Positions 54,520 through 62,287 of a stretch of DNA of 64,000 bases are shown here, in pieces. The stretch covers positions 206,023 through 270,022 of the forward strand of contig PAKZ01000032.1 in the NCBI GenBank assembly GCA_002706335.1, written 5' to 3'. Below the pieces are notes generated by a model. It did no database searches and was not told the DNA's origin. It worked only from the letters and a program-made list of their open reading frames with translations. Position 1 is the stretch's first letter, and every line of letters begins with the position of its first letter. The position numbers and the translations under genes were made by a program. Origin of the DNA: Ahrensia sp. GTDB taxonomy: Bacteria; Pseudomonadota; Alphaproteobacteria; Rhizobiales; Rhizobiaceae.

Positions 54520-56511
54520 ATGAAATTGAGGCCATATCAGACTGCTGCAATTGAAAGTGCCATACAGGCGCTAACAATCCACGGCAGTGCAGTAATGCAG
54601 ATGCCAACTGGCGCTGGCAAGACGAGAACCGCAACCGAGATTGTCAAGCAGCATAAAAAGCCCGTGTGGTTCATATGCCACAGGCAGGAGATCGAACGGC
54701 AGGCCGCAAAAGCCTTCACCGCCGCGGGGATTGATTTTGGAATCGTGTCGCCGCGCGGTAAGCCTGAATACGATAAGCCTGTGCAGATTGTTTCCGTCGC
54801 TACGCTTACTAGGCGCATTAATGACTTGCCGCTTCCGTCGCTAGCGATATGGGACGAGTGCCACCACGTTGCGGCAAAGTCATGGTCTGCGATCCGTGAA
54901 CAACTTAACGGCGCGCAGAACCTTGGGCTTACCGCAACGCCAGAGCGCTTTGACGGCAAGGGCCTTTCGGAGTGGTTCGGTGAGTTGGTTGTCGGCCCGT
55001 CCACGCGCGAACTTATTGACGGCGGATATCTTTCCGACTTCCGATACTTCGCGCCGAGCGACCCAGACTTGGCTAGCGCCAAGATGCAGGCGGGCGATTA
55101 TAAAAAGGGCGACCTGGACAAGGTAATGAATACGCCGGTCCTGATTGGTGATGCTATTGCCGAGTATCGCAAGAACGCGGACGGCAAGCGCGCGCTAGTG
55201 TTTTGTGCCAGCGTTGACGCCAGCAAGGCGCTAGTCGATCGGTTTAATTCCGAAGGCATACCGGCAGCACACGTTGACGGAACCACGCCTACTGATGAAC
55301 GAGACGCGTCTGTTGATGCACTGGCGTCAGGCAACATTAAGGTACTGTCCAACGTCGAGGTGTTCACGGAAGGCTTCGACCTTCCAGCAATCGACGTTGT
55401 TATCCTGCTCCGCCCGACGAAGAGCCTGGCGCTGTTTTTGCAGATGATTGGACGCGCGCTCCGCACGGCGGAAGGCAAGTGCGAGGCGTTGATATTCGAC
55501 CACGCGGGCTTGTGGCTTGACCACGATTGGTTTGACTTGCCGATTGAATGGTCGCTGGACGGCGGCGCACGTCAACGAAGATTGGCTGGTCGCAAGCACG
55601 GTCCGCGCCGCTGTCCTGAATGCAAGGAGGTTCGCGTCGAGCGCGAGCCTGTGTGTGAGTGCGGTTATGAGTTCCCGACTGGGAGCGAGATTGGTGAATG
55701 CGACGGGAAACTCACTGAGTTGCGCCGCGCAGTTCCGTCCGGCTGCGAGACTAGAGAGGCATTCTCTAGGCGTATAGGGTGCGCCAGATTCGCCATGAAT
55801 CGTTGGATTTCTAAAGGTATGCCTCTTTGTGATGGATATGTCCCAATAGAAGATGCGAAAGAGTGGTTAAAAGAAAACCCGCCAAGAAATATGCGCCCAC
55901 TTTTTGTTGATGATCCTTCAGAATATGAAAGCCAAAAGGCATTCGCGCGAAGAATTGGAACATATAATTCACAGGTAAGACTTTGGGCCTTGAGTGGAGT
56001 AATTCCGTGTGCGAAAAACGGGTGGATCCATATAGAAAAGGCTCTTGACGTAGTAAACTCAATGCGAAGTAATAAAATCGCTAAAGCGAAGACAAAGAAA
56101 AAAGAAAAGAAACGAGTAGCTAATGGAAGTGAAATAAAGGCTGATTTTGCTCGACGGATCGGAGTCTCATTCGCATCTGTGACTCTGTGGTGCAGGAACG
56201 GCTTACCAAACGATTGCGATGGGAACATCATCATTGATGACGCTATTGATTGGGTTGAGGCAAACACAAGGACATTAATAAAAGTAAACGACTTAACAGA
56301 AACACAGAGAAGCTTTGAAAAAAGACTAAAGGCAAATAAAGGTATGGCGTATTCATGGGCTGCGCGTGGAATGCCACTCGATAAGAATAGGATGGTTCAC
56401 GTTCCAAGCGCATTGGAGTGGGTTCGAGAAAATGCAAAAATTCGAATACCACCAGATGCTTGGCCGCCAGATAGCGACCGCAAACAAAAGCCGCAACCAA
56501 CCGCCGCTTAG
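54520..56511 (+). CDS. SF2 helicase with zinc finger and four C-terminal HTH-like repeats
   Basis: The start is ATG at 54520 behind GGAGG. The 663-residue protein has Walker A PTGAGKT (29-35), DECHH (112-116), GLTATPERFDG and QMIGRALRTAEGKCEA for the helicase, then CPECKEVRVEREPVCECGYEF (residues 365-385, split here as CPEC and CECGYEF). From residue 410 four similar units follow (about 411-455, 467-515, 535-580, 592-640), each with xxFxRRIG, a Trp, a G-x-P turn and a helix ending IExAxEWL. They resemble Nu1/MerR-type DNA-binding units. The DNA of this part is more AT-rich than the helicase part. Confidence 0.88.
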   Translation: MKLRPYQTAAIESAIQALTIHGSAVMQMPTGAGKTRTATEIVKQHKKPVWFICHRQEIERQAAKAFTAAGIDFGIVSPRGKPEYDKPVQIVSVATLTRRINDLPLPSLAIWDECHHVAAKSWSAIREQLNGAQNLGLTATPERFDGKGLSEWFGELVVGPSTRELIDGGYLSDFRYFAPSDPDLASAKMQAGDYKKGDLDKVMNTPVLIGDAIAEYRKNADGKRALVFCASVDASKALVDRFNSEGIPAAHVDGTTPTDERDASVDALASGNIKVLSNVEVFTEGFDLPAIDVVILLRPTKSLALFLQMIGRALRTAEGKCEALIFDHAGLWLDHDWFDLPIEWSLDGGARQRRLAGRKHGPRRCPECKEVRVEREPVCECGYEFPTGSEIGECDGKLTELRRAVPSGCETREAFSRRIGCARFAMNRWISKGMPLCDGYVPIEDAKEWLKENPPRNMRPLFVDDPSEYESQKAFARRIGTYNSQVRLWALSGVIPCAKNGWIHIEKALDVVNSMRSNKIAKAKTKKKEKKRVANGSEIKADFARRIGVSFASVTLWCRNGLPNDCDGNIIIDDAIDWVEANTRTLIKVNDLTETQRSFEKRLKANKGMAYSWAARGMPLDKNRMVHVPSALEWVRENAKIRIPPDAWPPDSDRKQKPQPTAA

Positions 56512-56533
56512 CGGCACAACAAGGAGACCAACA

Positions 56534-56827
56534 ATGAACCGTAGAAAATTTCTAGCCGCCATTGGATTGGCACCTATTGCCGCAACTGTTCCGGTTGCCG
56601 CCAAAGCGGCAGCAGTGACTGGCGAGTTTGGTCCGGAGGCAATGATGCCGCTTTATGACAAGCAGCTGGCCTCAAGAGCAATGTGCGCGGAAGCTGAAGT
56701 TGATATTCTAGACGATGGAACAAAACGCATTGTGCGTACAACTGACTTTGAAGATCATTGGCGAAAGTTCGAGGAGGAGGCTGCAAATATAGTTCTAGAC
56801 GCATATAGGGCAGGACGCAGAATCTAA
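56534..56827 (+). CDS. Twin-arginine signal protein
   Basis: The 97-residue product starts with a Tat signal (MNRRKFLAAIGLAPIAATVP) ending near AKA, so the mature protein of about 70 residues is exported folded. The rest is acidic and helical (DHWRKFEEEAANIVLDAYRA) with one cysteine. No enzyme motif is seen. AAGGAG precedes the ATG. A phage-encoded Tat substrate is unusual and suggests a periplasmic role in lysogens or infection. Confidence 0.7.
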   Translation: MNRRKFLAAIGLAPIAATVPVAAKAAAVTGEFGPEAMMPLYDKQLASRAMCAEAEVDILDDGTKRIVRTTDFEDHWRKFEEEAANIVLDAYRAGRRI

Positions 56828-56837
56828 AGGCCAACCA

Positions 56838-57200
56838 ATGACCCGCATCAACTGCGTTCCGCCGGCAGAGCTAACCGGCAAGCACCTTGTTGCCGAGTAC
56901 CGCGAGCTACCGCGGATCTTCGGCCTTGTGCGTGCTGCGATCGCACGCGGCGAGCAGCCGGCGGTTATGGACACGTACCGCCTTGGCGCTGACCACGTTA
57001 GGTTCTTCTACACGCGCCTTGCGTGGCTTGCGCGCCGCCAGGCTGCGTTGATCGATGAAATGAAGCGTCGTGGCTACGCTCCGCAATACGGTGCGCCAAG
57101 CTTGGCGGGCTTTCCTACCGAGTGGTGCGGCGACTGGCAACCGACAGACGAGGCGCTGGCGCTGAATAGGGCGCGCATTATGGAGAGGCTACCAAAATGA
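56838..57200 (+). CDS. T4 endonuclease V-like pyrimidine dimer glycosylase
   Basis: The 120-residue protein opens TRINCVPPAELTGKHLVAEY-RELPR, nearly the T4 DenV pattern. It has Thr2 (catalytic amine after Met removal) and Glu23 (in RELPR) in place. Later PTEWCGDWQPTDEA corresponds to the DenV C-terminal loop. It removes UV pyrimidine dimers and nicks DNA. It is slightly shorter than T4 DenV (138). It would protect phage or lysogen DNA from UV. Confidence 0.87.
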   Translation: MTRINCVPPAELTGKHLVAEYRELPRIFGLVRAAIARGEQPAVMDTYRLGADHVRFFYTRLAWLARRQAALIDEMKRRGYAPQYGAPSLAGFPTEWCGDWQPTDEALALNRARIMERLPK

Positions 57201-57406
57201 GCAGCAGTCACCTTATCATCGTCGCTCACAACACGGCGACAGACGATATCGAATTACCGCTCGGCAACACGACGCTATACGGCGTTGGCGACGAGGAGAA
57301 AATCCTCGAGCGGTGCCGTAAGCGTTACGACAACGATTGGATCTTGGCGCTGTACAGGCCAATTAGCGCGCCGGTAAGCGGAACGAAGAGCAAGGCAAAG
57401 GAGTGA
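57197..57406 (+). CDS. 69-residue hypothetical protein
   Basis: ATG at 57197 overlaps the DenV-like stop (ATGA). The product (MSSSHLIIVAHNTATDDIEL) has a short beta start, an acidic turn, and a helical and basic end. No family recognised. A 108-base gap follows with TTTGTATACAAA (57415-57426), a perfect 12-base palindrome, and TAGCGG/CCGCTA inverted repeats, perhaps control sites for the next operon. Confidence 0.58.
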   Translation: MSSSHLIIVAHNTATDDIELPLGNTTLYGVGDEEKILERCRKRYDNDWILALYRPISAPVSGTKSKAKE

Positions 57407-57514
57407 GTCCGAAGTTTGTATACAAATTCCGGACATCCACTAGCGGCCAAATATGACCGCTAATTACGCATTAGGCATCATAAGCGGCACTTAATAGCCG
57501 ATTGGAGAAATGCA

Positions 57515-57751
57515 ATGAACATTTGCGACAGACTGCGCGGCCTCTCGAGCGAGATTGCGTATAGCCAAATAGCGGATCAGATCGTCGATGAAGTTGCGCC
57601 TGACGCGGCGGACGTTATTGAGCTATTGCTGGCCGCATTAAAGCCGTTCGCGCAGGCTCCTTGCACGGGTCCGAATTCGTTCAATCGCGCAGTCCTGTCA
57701 GATGATGATTTTCGCAACGCTCGTGCGGCGTATGAGAGGGCGACGCAATGA
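57515..57751 (+). CDS. 78-residue hypothetical protein
   Basis: ATG at 57515 has GGAG 9 bases upstream. The product (MNICDRLRGLSSEIAYSQIA) has an Asp/Ala-rich helix (DAADVIELLLAALKPFAQAP) and ends with AYERATQ. No family recognised. It overlaps the following zinc-ribbon gene as ATGA. Confidence 0.6.
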   Translation: MNICDRLRGLSSEIAYSQIADQIVDEVAPDAADVIELLLAALKPFAQAPCTGPNSFNRAVLSDDDFRNARAAYERATQ

Positions 57752-58017
57752 ACGATATCGTCAAGGCACTCATACTTGATAGCGAGTATCTTTTTCAGAT
57801 GACTGGCGAGGACCACGGGCCTACTTTCATTGCAACTGACGAAGACGTTTATTTTGATATTGCAGATCTAAATACAGCGGCGTGGCAGTGTCATACCTGT
57901 GGTCGCTTTGAGTACCACGTCTTTGGATTTGATTGCGAAGAGTGCGGATGGTCGGCTGATGAAGATAGAGTTAAGCGCGCACTGGTGGATCGCGAGTCCC
58001 GCGTTGAAAAGCAATGA
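57748..58017 (+). CDS. 89-residue zinc-ribbon protein
   Basis: The product has an acidic N-terminus and a Cys4 zinc ribbon (CHTCGRFEYHVF and DCEECGWSADED). It lies directly before the PP-loop gene and overlaps it as ATGA, so it may be a partner protein. No family recognised. Confidence 0.62.
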   Translation: MNDIVKALILDSEYLFQMTGEDHGPTFIATDEDVYFDIADLNTAAWQCHTCGRFEYHVFGFDCEECGWSADEDRVKRALVDRESRVEKQ

Positions 58018-58781
58018 CCGACAGACGTACGCTAATATGGTGGTCAACGGGCGCCGCGAGTTTCGTGGCCGCACAGTTGACACTGCGCGACAACCCGGAA
58101 GCAATCGTTGCGCGATGTGAGACTGGCAACGAGGATCCGGATAACTATCGTTTTGAGGCAGATGCAATGCGGCGGCTTAATACGTCCGTCACGCTGCTTC
58201 GCTCCACAGAATTCAGTGACGTTTGGGAAGTTTGGCAAAAGCGCCGTTACATGTCTGGTATTGCAGGTGCGCCATGCACATCTGCAATGAAGATTGCCCC
58301 TAGAATTGAATTTCAGCGCCCGACAGACATTCACGTTTTTGGCTACACGGCTGATCGCGAAGACGTAGACCGCTTCGAGAGGCTTAAGGAAAACTATTTT
58401 GAGTTGACCGTCCGCGCGCCGCTTATCGATGCCGGTATAACAAAAGCTGCAAGCCTTGCAATCGTGCAAAAGTCAGGGCTTGAGTTGCCGCGCTCCTACG
58501 CCATGGGATTTCCAAACGCCAATTGCCTCCAGACTGGATGCGTCAAGGCGACTAGCCCGGACTATTGGTCACTATATCGTCACCACTTCCCTGAGAATTT
58601 CGCGCGAACTGCAGCCTACGCACGTGAAATTGGCGCCAGACTGACGCGCATAAAAGGCGAGCGCATGTTCATTGACGAGATACCAGACGATTGGCCGATG
58701 ACGAATCCAATCATTCCGGCCTGCGACTTCCTGTGCGCGTTGGCTGACAACGACAACGAACCGATGGAGAAGGCAGCGTGA
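58014..58781 (+). CDS. PP-loop ATP pyrophosphatase, PAPS reductase-like
   Basis: The 255-residue protein opens with TLIWWSTGAASFVAAQLTLR, a PP-loop variant (S-x-G-x-x-S) of the PAPS reductase/DndC superfamily. It has a Cys in RCETGNEDPDNYRF, then APCTSAMKIAPR and NANCLQTGCVKATSPDYW. The latter Cys pair resembles the Fe-S or Zn-binding pair of phage PAPS reductase-like proteins. It should adenylate a substrate, possibly for sulfur transfer to nucleic acid. Other dnd genes are not present. Confidence 0.75.
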   Translation: MTDRRTLIWWSTGAASFVAAQLTLRDNPEAIVARCETGNEDPDNYRFEADAMRRLNTSVTLLRSTEFSDVWEVWQKRRYMSGIAGAPCTSAMKIAPRIEFQRPTDIHVFGYTADREDVDRFERLKENYFELTVRAPLIDAGITKAASLAIVQKSGLELPRSYAMGFPNANCLQTGCVKATSPDYWSLYRHHFPENFARTAAYAREIGARLTRIKGERMFIDEIPDDWPMTNPIIPACDFLCALADNDNEPMEKAA

Positions 58782-59218
58782 GAATATATTTCGCACATCC
58801 GGTTACGGACTACGGAACCGAGCGAGAGCGTGGTGCGGTGGCAGCCATCGAGGCAGAAGGATGGACGGTAGAAAATCCAAACCAGCCGCATCATCAGGCT
58901 GGCTATGACGAAGAAGGTATGGTCTACTTTGAAAGGCTGGCCGCGTCCTGTGATGCGCTAATTTTTATGCGATTCCCGGGCGGAGCAATTGGCGCGGGAG
59001 TCGGAAAGGAGATAGACGCGGCACAGGCGGCGGCCTGTCCGATCTACGAACTATTCGATGGCGAAGTGTACTCGGTCTACGGCTCGCCGACGCCAGTTCT
59101 TTCCGTTGAGAATACGCGCGCCCTACTGGCTGAGATTCGTGCTACGGAACCCAACCAGAACAGAAACTGTAAAACGCCTGTAAAACGCAATGCGCCAGGT
59201 ATCGCCAAAAACGGCTAA
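58778..59218 (+). CDS. Nucleoside deoxyribosyltransferase-like (SLOG/TIR-like fold) protein
   Basis: The 146-residue protein has RIYFAHPVTDYGTERERGAV at the start, AAIEAEGWTVENPNQPHH, DALIFMRFPGGAIGAGVGKE and AAACPIYEL. This pattern matches small Rossmann-like proteins related to nucleoside 2-deoxyribosyltransferases. The E in GKEIDAA is where the catalytic Glu would be. It may act on nucleotides or bind a nucleotide signal. It overlaps the PP-loop gene (ATGA) and is the last prophage gene before the tRNA. Confidence 0.65.
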   Translation: MRIYFAHPVTDYGTERERGAVAAIEAEGWTVENPNQPHHQAGYDEEGMVYFERLAASCDALIFMRFPGGAIGAGVGKEIDAAQAAACPIYELFDGEVYSVYGSPTPVLSVENTRALLAEIRATEPNQNRNCKTPVKRNAPGIAKNG

Positions 59219-59232
59219 CCTATTGATTTTAT

Positions 59233-59308
<76 letters not shown>

Positions 59309-59353
59309 GCCGAAGCCGGCTATCTAGTCGTGCCGGCCAGGTTTGTAAAGGGC

Positions 59354-60259
59354 TTAAGCGAGCAATGTGCCCTCGGCGACCTTGACCGCGTGGCCACCGA
59401 TCCTCGCCGCGTGAATTGCGCCCGCCTTGCCGTCGATTTCGAGGCGGATTTTCGAAGGGCGACCCATCTCGATGCCCTGCTCGATGACATAGGCGGTCGG
59501 TCCTTCCGCCAGCCCGTCGAACCAGGCGATCGCGCCCGCGAAACCGGCCACGGCCGATCCCGTCGCGGGGTCTTCGCCGAGCCCCATCTCGGGGGCGAAC
59601 ATCCGCGCGTGAAAAGCGCAATCGTGGTGGATCACGTCCCTCGTATAGGCATAGAGCGACGCCTGGTGGCCGTTGACCACCGGCGCGACCTCGTCCCACA
59701 AGCCCTTGTCGAGCGACAGGCGCTGCACCGGACCGATCCCGTCGAGGGGCACGAAGACAAAGGCGTTGCCAGCCGTCCACACGCTAACTTCGTGGTTCTC
59801 GAAACCGACCTCTTCGGGTGCCGCCCCGATTGCCGCTGCAACGGCCGCCTTGTCGATCACCTGGTCGATCTGTTCGGGCAACCGCGGCAGATCGAATTCG
59901 GCATAGGACGGCTCGCCGAGCCGCAGCGCACAGCGCACCGGTCCGATCTCTTCGCCAAGAACCATCAGCCGGTCGTCCGCGCCATCGGCCGGACCGTCCT
60001 CGCCGATAGCGATTGCAGCCCCGACGGTCGGATGGCCGGCAAAGGGCAATTCGCGGCCCGGCGTGAAGATGCGCAGCGCGGCCGAATGCGCCGGGTTGTC
60101 GGGCGCACGGATGAACACCGTCTCCGACAGGTTGAACTCGCGGGCAATCGCCTGCATCGCAGCGTCATCCAGCCCGTCGCTGTCGAAAACCACAGCAAGC
60201 TGATTGCCGGTCAAGGCTTGGTCGGTAAAGACATCGTAGATTGCGTAGCGGCGTGGCAT
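59354..60259 (-). CDS. PhzF-family isomerase
   Basis: The 301-residue protein has YDVFTDQALTGNQLAVVFDS, NLSETVFI (catalytic Glu region), RIFTPGRELPFAGHPTVGAA, and GEDPATGSAVAGFAG, all classic PhzF motifs. The family comprises cofactor-free isomerases or epimerases, including phenazine PhzF. A specific substrate cannot be assigned. Start ATG 60259 follows AAGGGAA. Chromosomal gene. Confidence 0.9.
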   Translation of the reverse strand: MPRRYAIYDVFTDQALTGNQLAVVFDSDGLDDAAMQAIAREFNLSETVFIRAPDNPAHSAALRIFTPGRELPFAGHPTVGAAIAIGEDGPADGADDRLMVLGEEIGPVRCALRLGEPSYAEFDLPRLPEQIDQVIDKAAVAAAIGAAPEEVGFENHEVSVWTAGNAFVFVPLDGIGPVQRLSLDKGLWDEVAPVVNGHQASLYAYTRDVIHHDCAFHARMFAPEMGLGEDPATGSAVAGFAGAIAWFDGLAEGPTAYVIEQGIEMGRPSKIRLEIDGKAGAIHAARIGGHAVKVAEGTLLA

Positions 60260-60275
60260 GCGATTCCCTTTCCTG

Positions 60276-61019
60276 TCAGCCTTCTCCGCTACAGGAAAAA
60301 GCCTCGTTTTCGAAGTGCCAATCGGCCAGAGCGCGCGCATAGGGTTTTAGCGCCGCGAGCCCGGCCCCGTCCCGGCGGATTGCCACCGCCGCCTCGATCT
60401 CGTCATCGCCGGTTTCGGCCTGATGGCGCGCAAGCATGTCGCGGCAATTGTCGAAATCGCCCGTCAACCGGCTTCGCCGCGCGATATGATAGGCGCCGCG
60501 GTCGAACGCCGCCGTGAACAGGTCATCCGCCCTGTCGAAGGCGAGCCCCGTCTCCTCACGAAGTTCGCGCGCGATGCTTGCCGTCAAATCGAACGCGCCA
60601 TCGACAAGATCGTCCTCATCGAGAGAGCCGGCGGGAAAATAGGCCGCGCCGCCATTGGCCGTATGCGCGGCCATGCGGACGCCGAACAGGGAGCCGTCGG
60701 CCAGCACGGGCAACGATGTCCCGGTAATGTGGACGACCTCGCGCGGCCGGCCGTTGTCGCGCCAGTAGAGAAATGTCGCGAAGTCGGGGCGCCTGCCGGT
60801 GCCGCTGAGCCGACCTCCTTCGAGGCTGACATCCTCGAACAGAAAGGCGGGGCCGTTCCACAAGCGTGGCATTTGCGCGGTCGCCGTTTCCCAATAAGCG
60901 TCGATGGCCGGCCGATTGGCGTGCTCGAAGGCAAGCGGTCCCTCGCCAAGCCGAAGCGTCCCCTCGGCAAGCCTCAGCACTACCGGTTTCCGCGCCGGAT
61001 TGTCCATCAACATGCCCAT
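60276..61019 (-). CDS. Nudix hydrolase-like protein
   Basis: The protein has a Nudix box-like segment: DEDDLVDGAFDLTASIARE followed by LREETGLAF, with RE-x2-EE-x-G intact, and an N-terminal half with LWNGPAFLFEDVSLEGGRLS and FATFLYWRDNG. The first Gly and Glu positions of the box are less typical. The start is uncertain. ATG 61019 is used, though the frame is open to 61175. Chromosomal. It lies 16 bases from the PhzF gene and is probably co-transcribed. Confidence 0.75.
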   Translation of the reverse strand: MGMLMDNPARKPVVLRLAEGTLRLGEGPLAFEHANRPAIDAYWETATAQMPRLWNGPAFLFEDVSLEGGRLSGTGRRPDFATFLYWRDNGRPREVVHITGTSLPVLADGSLFGVRMAAHTANGGAAYFPAGSLDEDDLVDGAFDLTASIARELREETGLAFDRADDLFTAAFDRGAYHIARRSRLTGDFDNCRDMLARHQAETGDDEIEAAVAIRRDGAGLAALKPYARALADWHFENEAFSCSGEG

Positions 61020-61210
61020 GACGCCGCTTGCCTGTCCGTATCGTTCCTGGTCCGGGAGTAACACTTGCACACCCGGAAGATCTTCGGCCCAGAGGCTCAA
61101 ATGTCGCGATTTTGTCAACGCATCGGCATGACAAAGCCACATTTGAGGTCGATCTCGCGCGACGTCGCCGCACATGCGGCAAAATCGAATCCTGAGGGAA
61201 AGATATTCAA

Positions 61211-61690
61211 ATGAGCATTACCAAATCGATCATCCTCGCGGGCGCGCTTGCCGCCGGTCTCGCTGCTCCGGCGGCCGCGCAGGAGCGCGTCAAGCTCGGC
61301 ATGCTGGACTGCGCCGTCGAGGACGGTTTCAATTTCGCGATTGCCACGAAGAGCAACCTCGATTGCACCTTCTTCCCGGCGGTCTCCGGCCTTGCCAACG
61401 AAACCTACACCGGCTCGATCGAGAAATTCGGCCTCGATATCGGCAAGACGCAGAACACACTGATGCGTTGGGCGGTGATCGCGCCGCCCACGCGCGGCAT
61501 TTCCGACGGCGCCCTCGCCGGCACCTATGGCGGCGCCACCGCGTCGGCGTCCTTCGTGGTCGGCCTCGGCGCGAATGTGCTGCTCGGCGGTTGGGAAGAC
61601 TCGATCGCGCTGCAGCCGGTCAGCCTGCAGTCGCAGGAAGGCGTCAACGTCGCCGTCGGCATCGCTTCGCTGAAGCTCTCCGCCAACTGA
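61211..61690 (+). CDS. DUF992 exported protein
   Basis: The 159-residue protein has a signal peptide (SITKSIILAGALAAGLAAPA, cut near AAAQ) and the DUF992 body with KLGMLDCAV, SNLDCTFFPA, GTYGGATASASFVVGLGAN and LLGGWEDSIALQPVSLQSQE. DUF992 is found mostly in Hyphomicrobiales and is of unknown function. A terminator follows 20 bases after the stop. Confidence 0.9.
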   Translation: MSITKSIILAGALAAGLAAPAAAQERVKLGMLDCAVEDGFNFAIATKSNLDCTFFPAVSGLANETYTGSIEKFGLDIGKTQNTLMRWAVIAPPTRGISDGALAGTYGGATASASFVVGLGANVLLGGWEDSIALQPVSLQSQEGVNVAVGIASLKLSAN

Positions 61691-61710
61691 CACAGACCTA
61701 CCCATCAAGA

Positions 61711-61736
61711 GGCCGCGGAAACCCGCGGCCTTTTTT
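61711..61736 (+). terminator. Terminator after the DUF992 gene
   Basis: GGCCGCGG (61711-61718) pairs with CCGCGGCC (61723-61730) around a short A/C loop, followed by six T. Confidence 0.9.
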
Positions 61737-62235
61737 ATTCTTCCGGGCCGAGCGCCAACGGCGCCGGATCGACGCCGAGATATTCGCACAGGCATTCGAA
61801 GACGAAGCGGTGATCCTCGCGCTGCGGAATACCCGATACGGTAACCGTCACGACAATACCCGTGCCCCTCACATGGATCGGAAACGAGCCGCCATGCGGC
61901 GCCATGTCGACCGGTTCAACGCCGCGGTTTTGGTCGAGCGGCATGCTGCCCGCCGCGATCTCGCGCCCCACCCGGTAGGAGCATTTGTGGAAGCGCATCA
62001 CCACATTGACCTTGCGCCGTACCCATTCCGGATTGTCCGGCGTCGTGCCCGGCAGCGCTGTGTAGAAAAGCGGCCGTCCCGCGACGCGTATGTCAATGAC
62101 GAGCGGAAGGCCTTTCTCAACGGCGCGCGCACGCATCAGCGATCCGAGCGCCCAGGCGTCCTCATCGCTCAAATGGTCGAACTGCAGCGCCTCTTCCTGG
62201 CGTTTCAGGGTCTCGATATCTTCGGCAATCGTCAT
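61735..62235 (-). CDS. UPF0303/heme-degrading-domain protein
   Basis: The 166-residue protein has LKRQEEALQFDHLSDEDAW, VIDIRVAGRPLFYTALPGT, NPEWVRRKVNVVMRFHKCSY and APHGGSFPIHVRGTGIVVTV, the UPF0303/HbpS-like pattern. The family is linked to heme binding or degradation. ATG 62235 follows AAGGGGAA. Chromosomal. Confidence 0.87.
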   Translation of the reverse strand: MTIAEDIETLKRQEEALQFDHLSDEDAWALGSLMRARAVEKGLPLVIDIRVAGRPLFYTALPGTTPDNPEWVRRKVNVVMRFHKCSYRVGREIAAGSMPLDQNRGVEPVDMAPHGGSFPIHVRGTGIVVTVTVSGIPQREDHRFVFECLCEYLGVDPAPLALGPEE

Positions 62236-62287
62236 GCATTCCCCTTGGAAAAGCGCCTTATACAGTGAACTGGCGGGCCGCAAAGCG

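Larger units (their letters stand above)
1..59232. mobile_element. Siphovirus-type prophage, right end at tRNA-Lys, left end outside window
   Basis: The block holds a full set of temperate-phage modules: CI-like repressor, excisionase, tyrosine integrase, replication genes, terminase, portal, capsid, tail and lysis genes. Chromosomal-type genes start only after the tRNA-Lys at 59233-59308, whose 3' end faces the phage genes, the usual arrangement for integration into a tRNA 3' end. No second copy of the tRNA 3' end was seen in the window, so the left junction lies before position 1. The tail-tip to fibre stretch (about 5.6-12.3 kb) looks more GC-rich than the rest, which suggests mosaic assembly. 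The gene order follows HK97/lambda-like siphoviruses, with GTA-like tail chaperone genes. Confidence 0.95.

Noticed and set aside
58014..58781. DndC phosphorothioation enzyme
   Set aside because: No dndA, B, D or E genes are nearby and the protein is shorter. Only the PP-loop superfamily is supported.
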